Shown: positions 17,394 through 25,221, counted from the first letter of the stretch. The stretch: DNA of 64,000 nt from an uncultured Prevotella sp. (GCA_900320905.1 ONTZ01000006.1:30120-94119), one strand, 5' to 3'. Notes: a model not told the origin generated them from the sequence alone. Translations and numbers: made by a program.

Positions 17394-17424
17394 AAGATGC
17401 AGGGCTGAGATAGTCCTGCATCTT
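17394..17424 (+). terminator. Hairpin after zinc-ribbon gene
   Basis: A perfect 10-bp stem, AAGATGCAGG with CCTGCATCTT, and an 11-base loop. No T-run follows, so it is a probable transcript end or barrier. Confidence 0.55.
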
Positions 17425-17485
17425 CATTCAGGAGGCACATCATAGAAGATACCGTTCATCTTCCGTTCAGTTCAAGGCTACTTAA

Positions 17486-17833
17486 TTAGTACGATTCAAC
17501 ATCTTCAAGGCTATCAATTAATTCAATAATGGATTTCCCATCAATCTTGAATTGTTCAAGAGCAGCATTGCCATTCTCGAAACGCTGATACTCTTGAGTG
17601 AAGTGCTCATCGGATAATGCGACATACTCTGGGTCTGACATAAAGTAATAGCGATTACCTTTATAACTGAACGCTAAATCATAACCCTGAACAGCAAAGT
17701 CGTAAAATAACGTTTCCTCAATACTATTTTTGTAGCCGTGATAAAGGCTTCCGTTATGGCTGTAGTCTGGCATATACTTACCATTAAACAAATAACCAGC
17801 CAAATCTTTCATTACATAATCTGCTTTTGCCAT
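17486..17833 (-). CDS. Hypothetical protein, possible immunity protein
   Basis: 115 residues, acidic, rich in aromatic residues, with no signal peptide or membrane span. It lies 7 bases downstream of the toxin-like gene on the same strand, as immunity genes do next to polymorphic toxins. I do not recognise the family; the immunity role is inferred only from position and composition. Its base composition is AT-richer than core genes here. Confidence 0.5.
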   Translation of the reverse strand: MAKADYVMKDLAGYLFNGKYMPDYSHNGSLYHGYKNSIEETLFYDFAVQGYDLAFSYKGNRYYFMSDPEYVALSDEHFTQEYQRFENGNAALEQFKIDGKSIIELIDSLEDVESY

Positions 17834-17840
17834 TTTGTTA

Positions 17841-18209
17841 TTATTTTAAATTTATTGCATCTTCTAAAAGTTTCTTCAATCCTTCTGTTAGAGGTTTAGC
17901 ATCCAAAGGATGGCCATCTTTCCAAGGATGATAATGAGCCCCGAGACCTTTGTGATCTGTGGTATGTATTTCGAACAATTTCTTTCCATCGTCACCATAT
18001 TTGGCAACTCCTTTAAGTCCTTTTCCACCCTTGTTAAATACAGCATATATTGAATTTGGTGTATGACTTTCCTCAGGCAGACTAATAGAATCTTTCGTGT
18101 TCTTAAGTTCCAAAACCTTAATGCCAGAAGGTGTAACCATAATTGTTTTCCACCTTCTTCCTGCTTCAGAATGAGTAGTTCCGAGAGCAAAACTTCCATT
18201 ACCTCCCAT
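17841..18209 (-). CDS. Toxin-like C-terminal domain, probably frameshifted from the upstream DUF4417 gene
   Basis: 122 residues opening with GGNGSFALGTTHSEAGRRW, a linker style typical of polymorphic toxin C-terminal modules, then a basic domain with TDHKGLGAHYHPWKDG, whose His residues could be catalytic. The ATG overlaps the end of the DUF4417 gene by 11 bases in another frame. Removing one G from the GGG at 18205-18207 would join RYG to GNGSFAL and give one protein of about 360 residues. The toxin reading is an inference from layout. Confidence 0.45.
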   Translation of the reverse strand: MGGNGSFALGTTHSEAGRRWKTIMVTPSGIKVLELKNTKDSISLPEESHTPNSIYAVFNKGGKGLKGVAKYGDDGKKLFEIHTTDHKGLGAHYHPWKDGHPLDAKPLTEGLKKLLEDAINLK

Positions 18210-18924
18210 AGCGCATGTAGTTTAATCGTTCGTTTTCAAAAAACACACTAATATCCAAATACTCACCAGGCATGACGGTGCCGTAGCGGACAATAAGAGA
18301 GGGTTTGAGTGTAGAGATGGCTTTCTCGTAGCCACGATACCAAAGATACTTTGACAAATCGTGCTTTAGAATACCTTTGCAGTTGATGGCAATAATAGAA
18401 TGTCTTGGCATGGAGGACCAACTATAAGCATAACTATCCGGGAGTGACCATGTGACATTTGGAATTACCCTAACACCATTTCTTTGTAGATAAGCAGAGA
18501 ATGCTCTATTGATATACGCACAGAAATATCTATCTTCAGCAGACATGTCTGCATATTGAGACAGGTCTGTACCAATCACAGAATGGCACTTCTTAAAGAA
18601 CTCCAAATACTTTTCAGGATTTCGAAGAACCCTAATGAAAAGTAAGTCGTTGATGAAGAAATGTACCGTGCAGTTGTAGTCCTTGTAAGCATAGGCCTCA
18701 TTAAACGGAACCAACCTTGTAGGTGTTTCGCCATAATAAGGTACCAGAGCCGGTAAAGGGGTCGTAAACGACTGCGGCATCTCTCCATACAAATCACTGT
18801 GGAAAAGTTCAGTCATGTTTAGGCTGAACGTTTTCCTTTCTTTCTTAACTTTACCCTTTCGGGAAGGTGATGAGATCGTACTTGAATGGCTCTCATAACC
18901 AGAAAAAAACAGAATCTGTTCCAT
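18199..18924 (-). CDS. DUF4417 domain protein, 3' end frameshifted
   Basis: 241 residues recognised as DUF4417 from the sequence around VHFFINDLLF, NPEKYLEFFKKC, INRAFSAYLQ, VIPNVTW and HSIIAIN. The family is of unknown function and is often linked to mobile or plasmid regions. The frame stops with NYMRYGR where the next gene begins GGNGSFAL, which looks like a one-base insertion in a G-run splitting a longer protein. It could also be programmed frameshifting or a sequence error. Confidence 0.6.
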   Translation of the reverse strand: MEQILFFSGYESHSSTISSPSRKGKVKKERKTFSLNMTELFHSDLYGEMPQSFTTPLPALVPYYGETPTRLVPFNEAYAYKDYNCTVHFFINDLLFIRVLRNPEKYLEFFKKCHSVIGTDLSQYADMSAEDRYFCAYINRAFSAYLQRNGVRVIPNVTWSLPDSYAYSWSSMPRHSIIAINCKGILKHDLSKYLWYRGYEKAISTLKPSLIVRYGTVMPGEYLDISVFFENERLNYMRYGR

Positions 18925-18974
18925 TTTTTACTCGTTTTTATTAAAATATTTTAAAAAAGCCCGATATGAGAACC

Positions 18975-19011
18975 TTTGTGTACTACTTATAAGATTAATT
19001 ACTTACTTTTG
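18975..19011 (+). promoter_or_regulatory. Promoter of candidate small RNA
   Basis: TACTTTTG at 19004-19011 followed by CACTGG; the nearest upstream TTTG is at 18975, a 25-base spacer, longer than ideal. Confidence 0.5.
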
Positions 19012-19017
19012 CACTGG

Positions 19018-19114
19018 AACTATCCAGGTCCCCTGATTCTGGGGCAACTCAGAAAGATATCGGGAGGTTTCCTATTGACCCTGCGCTATTGCCCTAGCGC
19101 GGGGTCATTTTTTT
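19018..19114 (+). ncRNA. Candidate small RNA of about 95 nt
   Basis: A -7 box (19004-19011) is followed without any ORF by a hairpin (CCCC/GGGG around 19031-19044) and a strong intrinsic terminator ending at 19114. The 15 bases at 19032-19046 match the first unit of the 42-nt array (11715-11729) at 14 positions. No RNA family was recognised; 6S-like RNAs should be tested. The flanking 18925-18974 and 19115-19388 are AT-rich with nothing else visible. Confidence 0.45.
19076..19114 (+). terminator. Intrinsic terminator of candidate small RNA
   Basis: A 13-bp stem, TGACCCTGCGCTA with TAGCGCGGGGTCA (one G-U pair), a 6-base loop and a run of seven T. Confidence 0.85.
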
Positions 19115-19388
19115 GTTGCCCATTCTCTGTTATATTTTCTTTTGCATGATTAATGCCCCTCCATATTTAATTGTTTATAACTTGACTTCATCCTATTAAG
19201 GGATTTAGTCATTATCATTTGCAAAGATAAACATATTTTTAATCTCATCCAAAAATAAAAACTGAAATATTCTATTTTCAAACTATTTTTAGTAATTTCG
19301 CCACCTGAAAATAGAAAAGACAACAAATAAAAACAATTCAAGCACTGGAATTAACAGGTAGATTCATTGCCATTCACAAAAATAAGTG

Positions 19389-19396
19389 TAACTTTG
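19389..19396 (+). promoter_or_regulatory. -7 box of DUF6794-type gene
   Basis: TAACTTTG 22 bases before the ATG at 19418, with an ATTG 19 bases upstream. It excludes in-frame starts further upstream. Confidence 0.55.
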
Positions 19397-19417
19397 CATC
19401 GGATAATCAATAGCGGT

Positions 19418-19717
19418 ATGAAGAAAAGACTTGAATTAAAGCAGGTGCCAAGAACAAAGAAGGATGCCTTTGCCCAGTTGGATGCTCAATTTAATGAAGA
19501 GGAGAAAGGCCAGATTGCCAAAGCCGACTCCATAGAACTTCATTTCTCATTGGGGATGTGGATTCGGAACAACTGGATATATCAACAGGACGAAGAGGAT
19601 GTGAAGCACTTGGCGGAAATGTTTGGTGAGGATTCTCCGTTCTTTCAAGCGGATGATCTGTCTGGCAGAATCATCGAGTCGTACCAACGGCATCTGAGAG
19701 CAATAAAGAAGAAATAG
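19418..19717 (+). CDS. DUF6794-type small protein
   Basis: 99 residues. The start is set by the -7 box just upstream. It contains HFSLGMWIRNNWIYQ and a C-terminal DLSGRIIESYQRHL, matching my memory of the DUF6794 family of unknown function, often found in accessory regions. It is cytosolic and charged. It is followed after 21 bases by another small gene in the same direction. Confidence 0.6.
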   Translation: MKKRLELKQVPRTKKDAFAQLDAQFNEEEKGQIAKADSIELHFSLGMWIRNNWIYQQDEEDVKHLAEMFGEDSPFFQADDLSGRIIESYQRHLRAIKKK

Positions 19718-19738
19718 GTTACATAAAATATTAGCATT

Positions 19739-20017
19739 ATGAGTAATAATAAAGATGCAGAATTTGCTGTAAGGATGGAAATGATTACCAACAAAGCAGC
19801 AAAAGATATTGTTAAATATCTAACATCGAATATCAATAATTCGATGGTATCAGTGGTGTCATTGGTTAAGGCTATGGCTATCATGTTAGAGGCAAGCAAA
19901 GCGGCAGGAGAAGACGATGAATTTTTTGAGTCGATAATCTTTGATACGTTAAAGTCTGCAAGAAAGGAAGCAAGTAAGTTGGTGGGCAAAGTTGGAGGAG
20001 GAAAGTCCGGGAACTAG
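19739..20017 (+). CDS. Hypothetical small helical protein
   Basis: 92 residues, predicted largely helical, with a mildly hydrophobic centre (VSVVSLVKAMAIMLEA) and a Gly-rich tail; family not recognised. It is probably cotranscribed with the preceding small gene. Confidence 0.5.
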   Translation: MSNNKDAEFAVRMEMITNKAAKDIVKYLTSNINNSMVSVVSLVKAMAIMLEASKAAGEDDEFFESIIFDTLKSARKEASKLVGKVGGGKSGN

Positions 20018-20019
20018 AA

Positions 20020-20220
20020 TCACTTTAGTTTTGCAAAAAAAATGGGGCTCCGCTGAGTCCCTGACCCAACAGACATGATCATGTCAAGATTGAAGTATTC
20101 TACTTGATAATTTTTACCATCAGCGGCAGTTGTCGCAAATTTTGCGCCAACTGGTTCTCCTTTCAACTCTTCTTTTAAAGCGTTGTTGATATGTTTACCA
20201 ACAGTTTTAATATCTCTCGG
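20020..20220 (-). pseudogene. RhuM-family gene fragment
   Basis: Read on the minus strand, this frame without a start gives RDIKTVGKHINNALKEEL and then FATTAADGKNYQVEYFNLD, the core of RhuM-family virulence/antirepressor-like proteins. After NLDMIMSVG, where YRV..RG is expected, it diverges and stops. The 5' end is cut at 20221 by a TAA next to an AATCAGGGGACGG sequence related to the palindromic repeat family. The stretch 20221-20361 holds nothing else. Confidence 0.6.
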
Positions 20221-20361
20221 TTAGAATCAGGGGACGGTTCTTGTGATCATTTCGAAAATATTGATTAACTTTGCAAACGAAATATGGTTGAAAGATGTCG
20301 GATGTATGAAGTCTGAAGGCTGATGTGAAATATAATTTGTAACTTTGGAACAAAATAAGAT

Positions 20362-20783
20362 ATGAACAACGAAATAGAAAAAAGAGAACAACAGTTCGAA
20401 GAGATACGTGGTATTATAACATTCCATAGGTCGAAGGCATTGCAAGGTGTTAATGAGGAATCGCTGATGATGAGTTGGCGAGTGGGACAAGTAGTTTCTC
20501 ATCGACTAAAAACAACGAGTGGGGGAGCAAAGTCGTTACGCAACTATCAGAATATCTTCGGACAAAGGATCCTTCTTTGAAGGGATATAGCAGAAGAAAC
20601 ATTTATAATATGGTGATGTTTTACGAGGCATATTCTTCTGAAGCGTTTCGCATAAAAACAGACTCCTTGAAACTTCAAACAATTGTGCAGAAGCCGTCTG
20701 CACAATTGGATGCGGAATTAGTGCAGACGGATTCTGCGAATTTCTTGGAACAGCAGAATCAAAGGGAAGGTTCTGGTGACTAG
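20362..20783 (+). pseudogene. DUF1016 (YhcG-type) nuclease gene, frameshifted and truncated
   Basis: The first frame gives the DUF1016 N-terminus (WRVGQVVSHRLK). The A-run at 20508-20512 is followed in the next frame by NEWGSKVVTQLSEYL and GYSRRNIYNMVMFYEAY, the rest of the DUF1016_N domain. The PD-(D/E)xK nuclease half is missing, replaced by unrelated residues to a stop at 20783. YhcG proteins are PDDEXK nucleases common in mobile regions. The remaining 20784-20844 holds nothing recognisable. Confidence 0.7.
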
Positions 20784-20844
20784 ACAAAGTGAAAGGTGAT
20801 ACAGATAAGGAACTATTCCCACGATCAAGGAAATCGAGGAAATA

Positions 20845-22014
20845 CTATAATGAGTATATGAGCGAGTGGTACAGGTCGATGACTTGTGAGGCGACGTCTT
20901 GTCCTTCGAAGCGGCGGATGTATTCACGGCTGCGGCGGATGCGCTGTTCGCGACCTTCGGCTCCGCGCAGACTTTGGCGGATGGCATTTGCCATACCTTC
21001 GGCATCATCGGGGGCTACATAGAATGAGTCGGGGCCTCCGGCCTCCTCTAAGCAGGAACCTGTGCAGGCCACTACAGGCAGACCGCAACTGATGGCTTCG
21101 ATGATGGGAATGCCGAAGCCTTCGTAGACGGAAGGATAGACGAATGCCTCTGCTCCAGCATAAAGGGCTGGCAATTCCTCGTCGCTCACACCGTGAAGGA
21201 TGCGGACACGGTGATCCAGATGGTTTGCTTTAGCGTAATCAGTGACTTGATCCGTGTATTTCGTATGGCGTCCCACAATGACGAGGCTGATGTCTTCAGG
21301 AAGATAGGGTAGGGCCTTTACTGCCAACAGGATATTCTTACGGGCCTCGATGCTGCCGACGCTGAGGATGTAGCGGGGAATCACGGGGACAGTCCCCATG
21401 ATCTTCGCTTCGCTGCTATCACGGGGACAGTCCCCGTGATTAGGAGCACTAAAGCGCGGGGCGCAACTCTGGTAGATGACGGAGATGCGGCTCTCGTCCA
21501 CTTGTCCGAGTTCGATGATGTCACGCTTCGTACATTCGCTGACGGCGATGATATGGTCAGCCTCGCGGATGGTCTGACGGAACTTCCAGGCGTAGATTTT
21601 TGTGTCGAGCCAGTTGTAAAACTCCGGATGGCGCAGGAAGATGAGGTCATGGATGGTGACCACGCTCTTGATACCACTCTTGCGAATGCCGATGGGTAGT
21701 TCGCCGGAGAGTCCGTGATAGAGTTGTACACCGTCGCGCTTTAAGTCGCTGACGATACCATAACTGCGCCAGAGTGATTTGCCAAAGGGAAGGTGGGTGC
21801 TCTGGGGGTAGCAGAACGAGAGGTTATCGTGGCTTATGACTTGTCCTCGAAGGTCATCTCGACCCTTATCTGGGGCGTAGAGGCGCAGAATCAGGGGGAC
21901 AGTTTCGCTGCAACGGGCAATATCGTTGACGAGTGTCCGTCCGTAACTGCCCAGTCCCGTTCCGTTGCGTACAATCCGCTTGGCGTCGTATCCGATGATA
22001 AGTTGTTGGTTCAT
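20845..22014 (-). CDS. GT4 family glycosyltransferase
   Basis: 389 residues with a GT-B fold: N-terminal GTGLGSYGRTL, mid-protein TIHDLIFLRHPEF, and C-terminal nucleotide-sugar site VYPSVYEGFGIPIIEA, typical of mannosyl/glucosyltransferase family 4. It transfers a sugar to a growing surface glycan at the cytosolic face. Its ATG overlaps the gtrA stop (ATGA). A 63-base palindromic repeat (21379-21441) sits in frame between the two Rossmann domains (about residues 192-212), giving GTVPVI-type residues foreign to the family; a degenerate copy is at 21887-21902. Confidence 0.85.
   Translation of the reverse strand: MNQQLIIGYDAKRIVRNGTGLGSYGRTLVNDIARCSETVPLILRLYAPDKGRDDLRGQVISHDNLSFCYPQSTHLPFGKSLWRSYGIVSDLKRDGVQLYHGLSGELPIGIRKSGIKSVVTIHDLIFLRHPEFYNWLDTKIYAWKFRQTIREADHIIAVSECTKRDIIELGQVDESRISVIYQSCAPRFSAPNHGDCPRDSSEAKIMGTVPVIPRYILSVGSIEARKNILLAVKALPYLPEDISLVIVGRHTKYTDQVTDYAKANHLDHRVRILHGVSDEELPALYAGAEAFVYPSVYEGFGIPIIEAISCGLPVVACTGSCLEEAGGPDSFYVAPDDAEGMANAIRQSLRGAEGREQRIRRSREYIRRFEGQDVASQVIDLYHSLIYSL
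21379..21441. repeat. Dispersed palindromic element (ATCACGGGGACAGTCCCC family) inside GT4 gene
   Basis: Two perfect halves of ATCACGGGGACAGTCCCC plus (A/G)TGAT are joined by CTTCGCTTCGCTGCT. It is almost identical to 5324-5387 but in the opposite orientation relative to the host gene, and is read through in frame at the domain linker. Confidence 0.88.
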
Positions 22015-22391
22015 TTGCTCTTGAAGTGTTTGAAAACGAATCTGACGAGTACGAAGTTCATGGGTACGGCAATGGCATACACGGCGAAGGGAGCCAGTTC
22101 GGGACTGAGACCCAGCCAGAGGAAGAAGTTGAGCAGCACTATGTGCAGCAGGTAGTTCGTCAGATGTGCACCACCGAATCCTATGCCGTTCTTGGCAGAT
22201 GTCTTCTCCTTAAAAGTGTAGTGGGCAGAGAGGTAATAGTTGACGAGGAAACTCAGTATGTAGCCAATGGTGTAGGCTACATTCACATTCATCCAGTGCA
22301 TCAGCACCCAGTAGATGCCGTAGTGGATGGCAGTGGAAATCGTGCCCACGACAACGAAACGTATCAGTTCACCAAATGTCTCTTTTTTCAC
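22011..22391 (-). CDS. GtrA-like membrane protein
   Basis: 126 residues from a GTG start, with four membrane spans and the GtrA signature (RFVVVGTISTAIHYGIYW, YILSFLVNYYLSAHYTF). A longer frame begins at TTG 22415, but that codon overlaps the -7 box, so GTG at 22391 is preferred. GtrA proteins are thought to flip undecaprenyl-phosphate sugars. It overlaps GT4 by 4 bases. Confidence 0.8.
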   Translation of the reverse strand: MKKETFGELIRFVVVGTISTAIHYGIYWVLMHWMNVNVAYTIGYILSFLVNYYLSAHYTFKEKTSAKNGIGFGGAHLTNYLLHIVLLNFFLWLGLSPELAPFAVYAIAVPMNFVLVRFVFKHFKSK

Positions 22392-22412
22392 TATCTGTAC
22401 CGAATTATGCTG

Positions 22413-22420
22413 CAAAGATA
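22413..22420 (-). promoter_or_regulatory. -7 box of gtrA-GT4 operon
   Basis: TATCTTTG on the minus strand. It overlaps the TTG at 22415 and therefore supports the downstream GTG start. Confidence 0.6.
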
Positions 22421-22426
22421 CAAATT

Positions 22427-22454
22427 ATTCTTAATTCTTAATTCTTAATTCTTA
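22427..22454. repeat. ATTCTTA heptamer repeated four times
   Basis: Four perfect tandem ATTCTTA units between the divergent gtrA and aminotransferase promoters, covering the expected -33 region of the latter. Confidence 0.85.
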
Positions 22455-22463
22455 ATTTATTTG

Positions 22464-22471
22464 TACCTTTG
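22464..22471 (+). promoter_or_regulatory. -7 box of aminotransferase operon
   Basis: TACCTTTG followed by CACCC, 33 bases before the ATG at 22504; the -33 position lies in or next to the ATTCTTA tract. Confidence 0.6.
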
Positions 22472-22503
22472 CACCCAAATAACATAAATAATTGCAACAG
22501 ACA

Positions 22504-23535
22504 ATGAATTTCCTTGATAGAAATGAGTTTAATTTCGAGCCGAGTGACAAGGTGGTGGAAGCCATCAAGAACTTCGACCCGAAGACATTGTGCTTCTATA
22601 CCCGCATCTACGATCAGGGCAAGAAGAGTGTAATCAGTGTGAGGCTTAGTGAGATTTACGGCGTGCCTGAGGAACAAGTGCTGCTGGCCTACGGCGGTGA
22701 GGATATCCTGAAGAATGCCATTCATTACTATCTGATGAAAGGTGACAACAAGAAGATTCTCATTCCGGAGTTCTCGTGGTGGTATTATAATAAGGTGGCC
22801 AGTGAGTGCTACGGCACCTTCGAGATGTATCCCCTGCACGAGCAGGACGACACCTTCGCCTACGATGTCGACGAGGTGATAGAGTACACCAACCGTATCC
22901 ATCCACGTATGCTCCTGCTGGCTTCGCCGAACAATCCTACGGGTAATAGTCTGACCTGTGAGGAGATTGGCCGTATCATGGAGCATATCCCTGAGGATAC
23001 GATGGTGCTGATTGATGAGGCATACGCCAGTTTTATCACCAGCGACACAGACTATATCGCTCCATTGGTGAACAAGTACCGCAACCTGATCATTTCGCGT
23101 ACCCTGTCTAAGTTCTACGGACTGCCTGGCCTGCGTTGCGGATTCGGATTCATCGGCCAGGGCCACACGCATTTCATCAGTTATATCAACAAATACTTAG
23201 GCTACAACCGTTTCTCTGAGGCTGTGGCCTTGGCTGCCCTCGATAGTGATGACCACTACCGTCGTGTGGCCGATGATATGGAGTGGGGACGCCAGTTGTA
23301 TAAGAAGGCCTTAGGCGACAAACCGGGATTCAAGGTGTATAAGTCGGTGGCCAACTTCATCCTGATCAAGTATCCCATCGAAATCAAGGAGGCTCTGATG
23401 GAGGCTCTGAAGATTCAGGATTACAAGATCAAATTCATGAGCGACAAGGGTCTGGAGTCCTGTCTGCGTATCACCCTCGGACGTAAGGAACAGACACAGA
23501 CGGTTGTGGATACGATATTGAAGGTGTTGGGATGA
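22504..23535 (+). CDS. Class I/II PLP aminotransferase (histidinol-phosphate aminotransferase-like)
   Basis: 343 residues from ATG 22504 (an upstream TTG is less likely). Fold type I markers: SPNNPTGN, DEAY, and the PLP lysine Lys203 in SRTLSKFYGLPGLRCGF. It resembles HisC/CobD-type enzymes but lies in a glycan locus, overlapping a nucleotidyltransferase by 4 bases. The pair may make and activate an amino-phospho substituent for the glycan; the substrate is unknown. Confidence 0.75.
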   Translation: MNFLDRNEFNFEPSDKVVEAIKNFDPKTLCFYTRIYDQGKKSVISVRLSEIYGVPEEQVLLAYGGEDILKNAIHYYLMKGDNKKILIPEFSWWYYNKVASECYGTFEMYPLHEQDDTFAYDVDEVIEYTNRIHPRMLLLASPNNPTGNSLTCEEIGRIMEHIPEDTMVLIDEAYASFITSDTDYIAPLVNKYRNLIISRTLSKFYGLPGLRCGFGFIGQGHTHFISYINKYLGYNRFSEAVALAALDSDDHYRRVADDMEWGRQLYKKALGDKPGFKVYKSVANFILIKYPIEIKEALMEALKIQDYKIKFMSDKGLESCLRITLGRKEQTQTVVDTILKVLG

Positions 23536-24275
23536 TAGGCGTGATATTAGCCGCAGGGATGGCAAAGCGACTGAGGCCGCTGACGGATACAAAACCGAAA
23601 TGCCTGTTGGAGGTTGGGGGCAAGACCCTGCTTCAACGTACGGTGGAGGCGATGGTTTCTGCCGGTATCAGCGAGTTTCTTGTGGTCACTGGCTATCGCG
23701 CCTCAATGATCCGCGATTTCCTGGATGACCTAGATCTCTTAGGAGATCCTAGGAGCCCTAGGATATCCTATATCGATAATCCCGACTACGCCCACAATAA
23801 TAATATCTTCTCCCTTTGGCTGGCAATGCAGGAGTTGCATGGCCAGGAGGTGCTGCTGATGGACAGTGACATCCTCTGTGACCCCGAGGCTGTACGCCGT
23901 GTGGCTCGTCAGGATTGTTCTGCCCTTGCTATGCAGCGACATGAGTTGGGCGAGGAGGAGATGAAAATCGTGGTGGATCAGGACTTTCACATCACAGAGA
24001 TCAGTAAGACTTGTCGGGTGGAAGATGCCATCGGTGAGTCGGTGGGTATCGAGAAGATGACACCCGACTACACGGAGGCTATCTATCAGGAACTGCGCCA
24101 GATGATCCTCGACGAGGGACTTATTGATATCTTCTATGAACGCGCCTTTGAGCGCCTGATTCCTCAGGGGCACACTTTCAAGGTGGTGGATACCACCGAC
24201 CTCTTCTCATACGAACTCGACACCCCTGAGGACTTCCATAAAGCGACAGAACAACTCCCCAAGTCACTCCTTTAA
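23532..24275 (+). CDS. Sugar/choline-phosphate-type nucleotidyltransferase
   Basis: 247 residues. N-terminal NTP-binding LAAGMAKRLRPLTDTKPKCL, then NPDYAHNNNIFSL and the metal-site MDSD: the LicC/PntC-type nucleotidyltransferase layout. It is expected to couple a phosphorylated or phosphonate amino-alcohol (or sugar phosphate) to CMP or another nucleotide. It is related to 31783-32514 but clearly distinct. A CCTAGG repeat cluster (23738-23765) adds about 11 residues (LLGDPRSPRIS) just before the substrate loop. Confidence 0.75.
   Translation: MIGVILAAGMAKRLRPLTDTKPKCLLEVGGKTLLQRTVEAMVSAGISEFLVVTGYRASMIRDFLDDLDLLGDPRSPRISYIDNPDYAHNNNIFSLWLAMQELHGQEVLLMDSDILCDPEAVRRVARQDCSALAMQRHELGEEEMKIVVDQDFHITEISKTCRVEDAIGESVGIEKMTPDYTEAIYQELRQMILDEGLIDIFYERAFERLIPQGHTFKVVDTTDLFSYELDTPEDFHKATEQLPKSLL
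23738..23765. repeat. CCTAGG palindrome cluster inside nucleotidyltransferase gene
   Basis: CCTAGG at 23748-23753 and 23757-23762, flanked by TTAGGA and TCCTA half sites, within coding sequence; related to 37436-37479 and 43467-43499. Confidence 0.75.
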
Positions 24276-24285
24276 AGAATAAGTT

Positions 24286-25212
24286 ATGGATCTGTCAGTC
24301 GTTTCCCCTGTCTATCGTGGAGAGAAGATGCTCAGCGAGTTGGTTGAGCGCATTCACAAGGCCATCTCACCATTGACTGACAACTATGAGATTGTGCTTG
24401 TCAACGACTGTTCTCCAGATAATTCCTGGGAGTGCATATCTGAGATTTGTAAAGTCGACAAGAAAGTGAAGGGCATCAATCTGAGTAGAAACTTCGGACA
24501 GCCGTATGCCATCACAGCCGGACTCACCTATGCCAAAGGTAACTATATTGCCGTCATCGACTGCGATCTTCAGAACAAGCCGGAAGACCTGCCTGCAATG
24601 TACCAGAAGGCCCTTGAAGGCTATGATGTGGTCAGTGCCCGTCGGGTGGTTCGTGAGGACACCTTTATGAAGCGTATGTCTTCAGCAATCTTCCACAGGG
24701 TGTATGACTTCTTGAGTGGATTTGATACAGACAAGGCTGTGGCTGAGTTTGGCATCTATAGCAGGAAGATTGTTGATGTGTACTGCAGCATCCCTGAATA
24801 TTCTCGGTCTTTTGTGGAGTTGATTCATACGCTGGGCTTCAAGAAGACTACCGTAGATGTACTTCACGATCATCGTTTGGAGGGGAAAAGTTCCTATAAT
24901 CTGTATCGGTTGCTAAAATTGTCATACGACTCTATTATCTCCAACAGCAATCGCCCGCTGCATCTTGCAGTCGCCTTGGGGCTGATGATGTCTATATTGT
25001 CATTCCTCATGGCTATCTATAATATCTTTGCCAAGTTCTGGGGACTGAATGAGGTTGCAGGTTATACCTCCACCATCTTCTCGATCTGGTTCGTGGGTGG
25101 GCTTCTCCTGTTGATGATGGGTGTTCTGGGGCTGTATATCGGGAAAATATTCGACCAGGTGAAGGGCAGACCAGTGTTTATCGTTAGTGATACTTTGAAT
25201 ATCGAACAATGA
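24286..25212 (+). CDS. GT2 family polyprenyl-phosphate glycosyltransferase (GtrB/DPM1-like)
   Basis: 308 residues: GT-A domain with SVVSPVYRGE, VNDCSPDNSW and the metal-binding IDCDLQ, then two C-terminal membrane spans (about 225-245 and 260-285). This layout belongs to enzymes that put a sugar on undecaprenyl phosphate. With GtrA and the membrane glycosyltransferase nearby it could form a periplasmic glycan-decoration route. Confidence 0.8.
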   Translation: MDLSVVSPVYRGEKMLSELVERIHKAISPLTDNYEIVLVNDCSPDNSWECISEICKVDKKVKGINLSRNFGQPYAITAGLTYAKGNYIAVIDCDLQNKPEDLPAMYQKALEGYDVVSARRVVREDTFMKRMSSAIFHRVYDFLSGFDTDKAVAEFGIYSRKIVDVYCSIPEYSRSFVELIHTLGFKKTTVDVLHDHRLEGKSSYNLYRLLKLSYDSIISNSNRPLHLAVALGLMMSILSFLMAIYNIFAKFWGLNEVAGYTSTIFSIWFVGGLLLLMMGVLGLYIGKIFDQVKGRPVFIVSDTLNIEQ

Positions 25213-25221
25213 TTTCTTCGT

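Noticed and set aside
22392-22415. TTG start of gtrA at 22415
   Set aside because: The codon overlaps the -7 box; GTG at 22391 gives a full GtrA protein.
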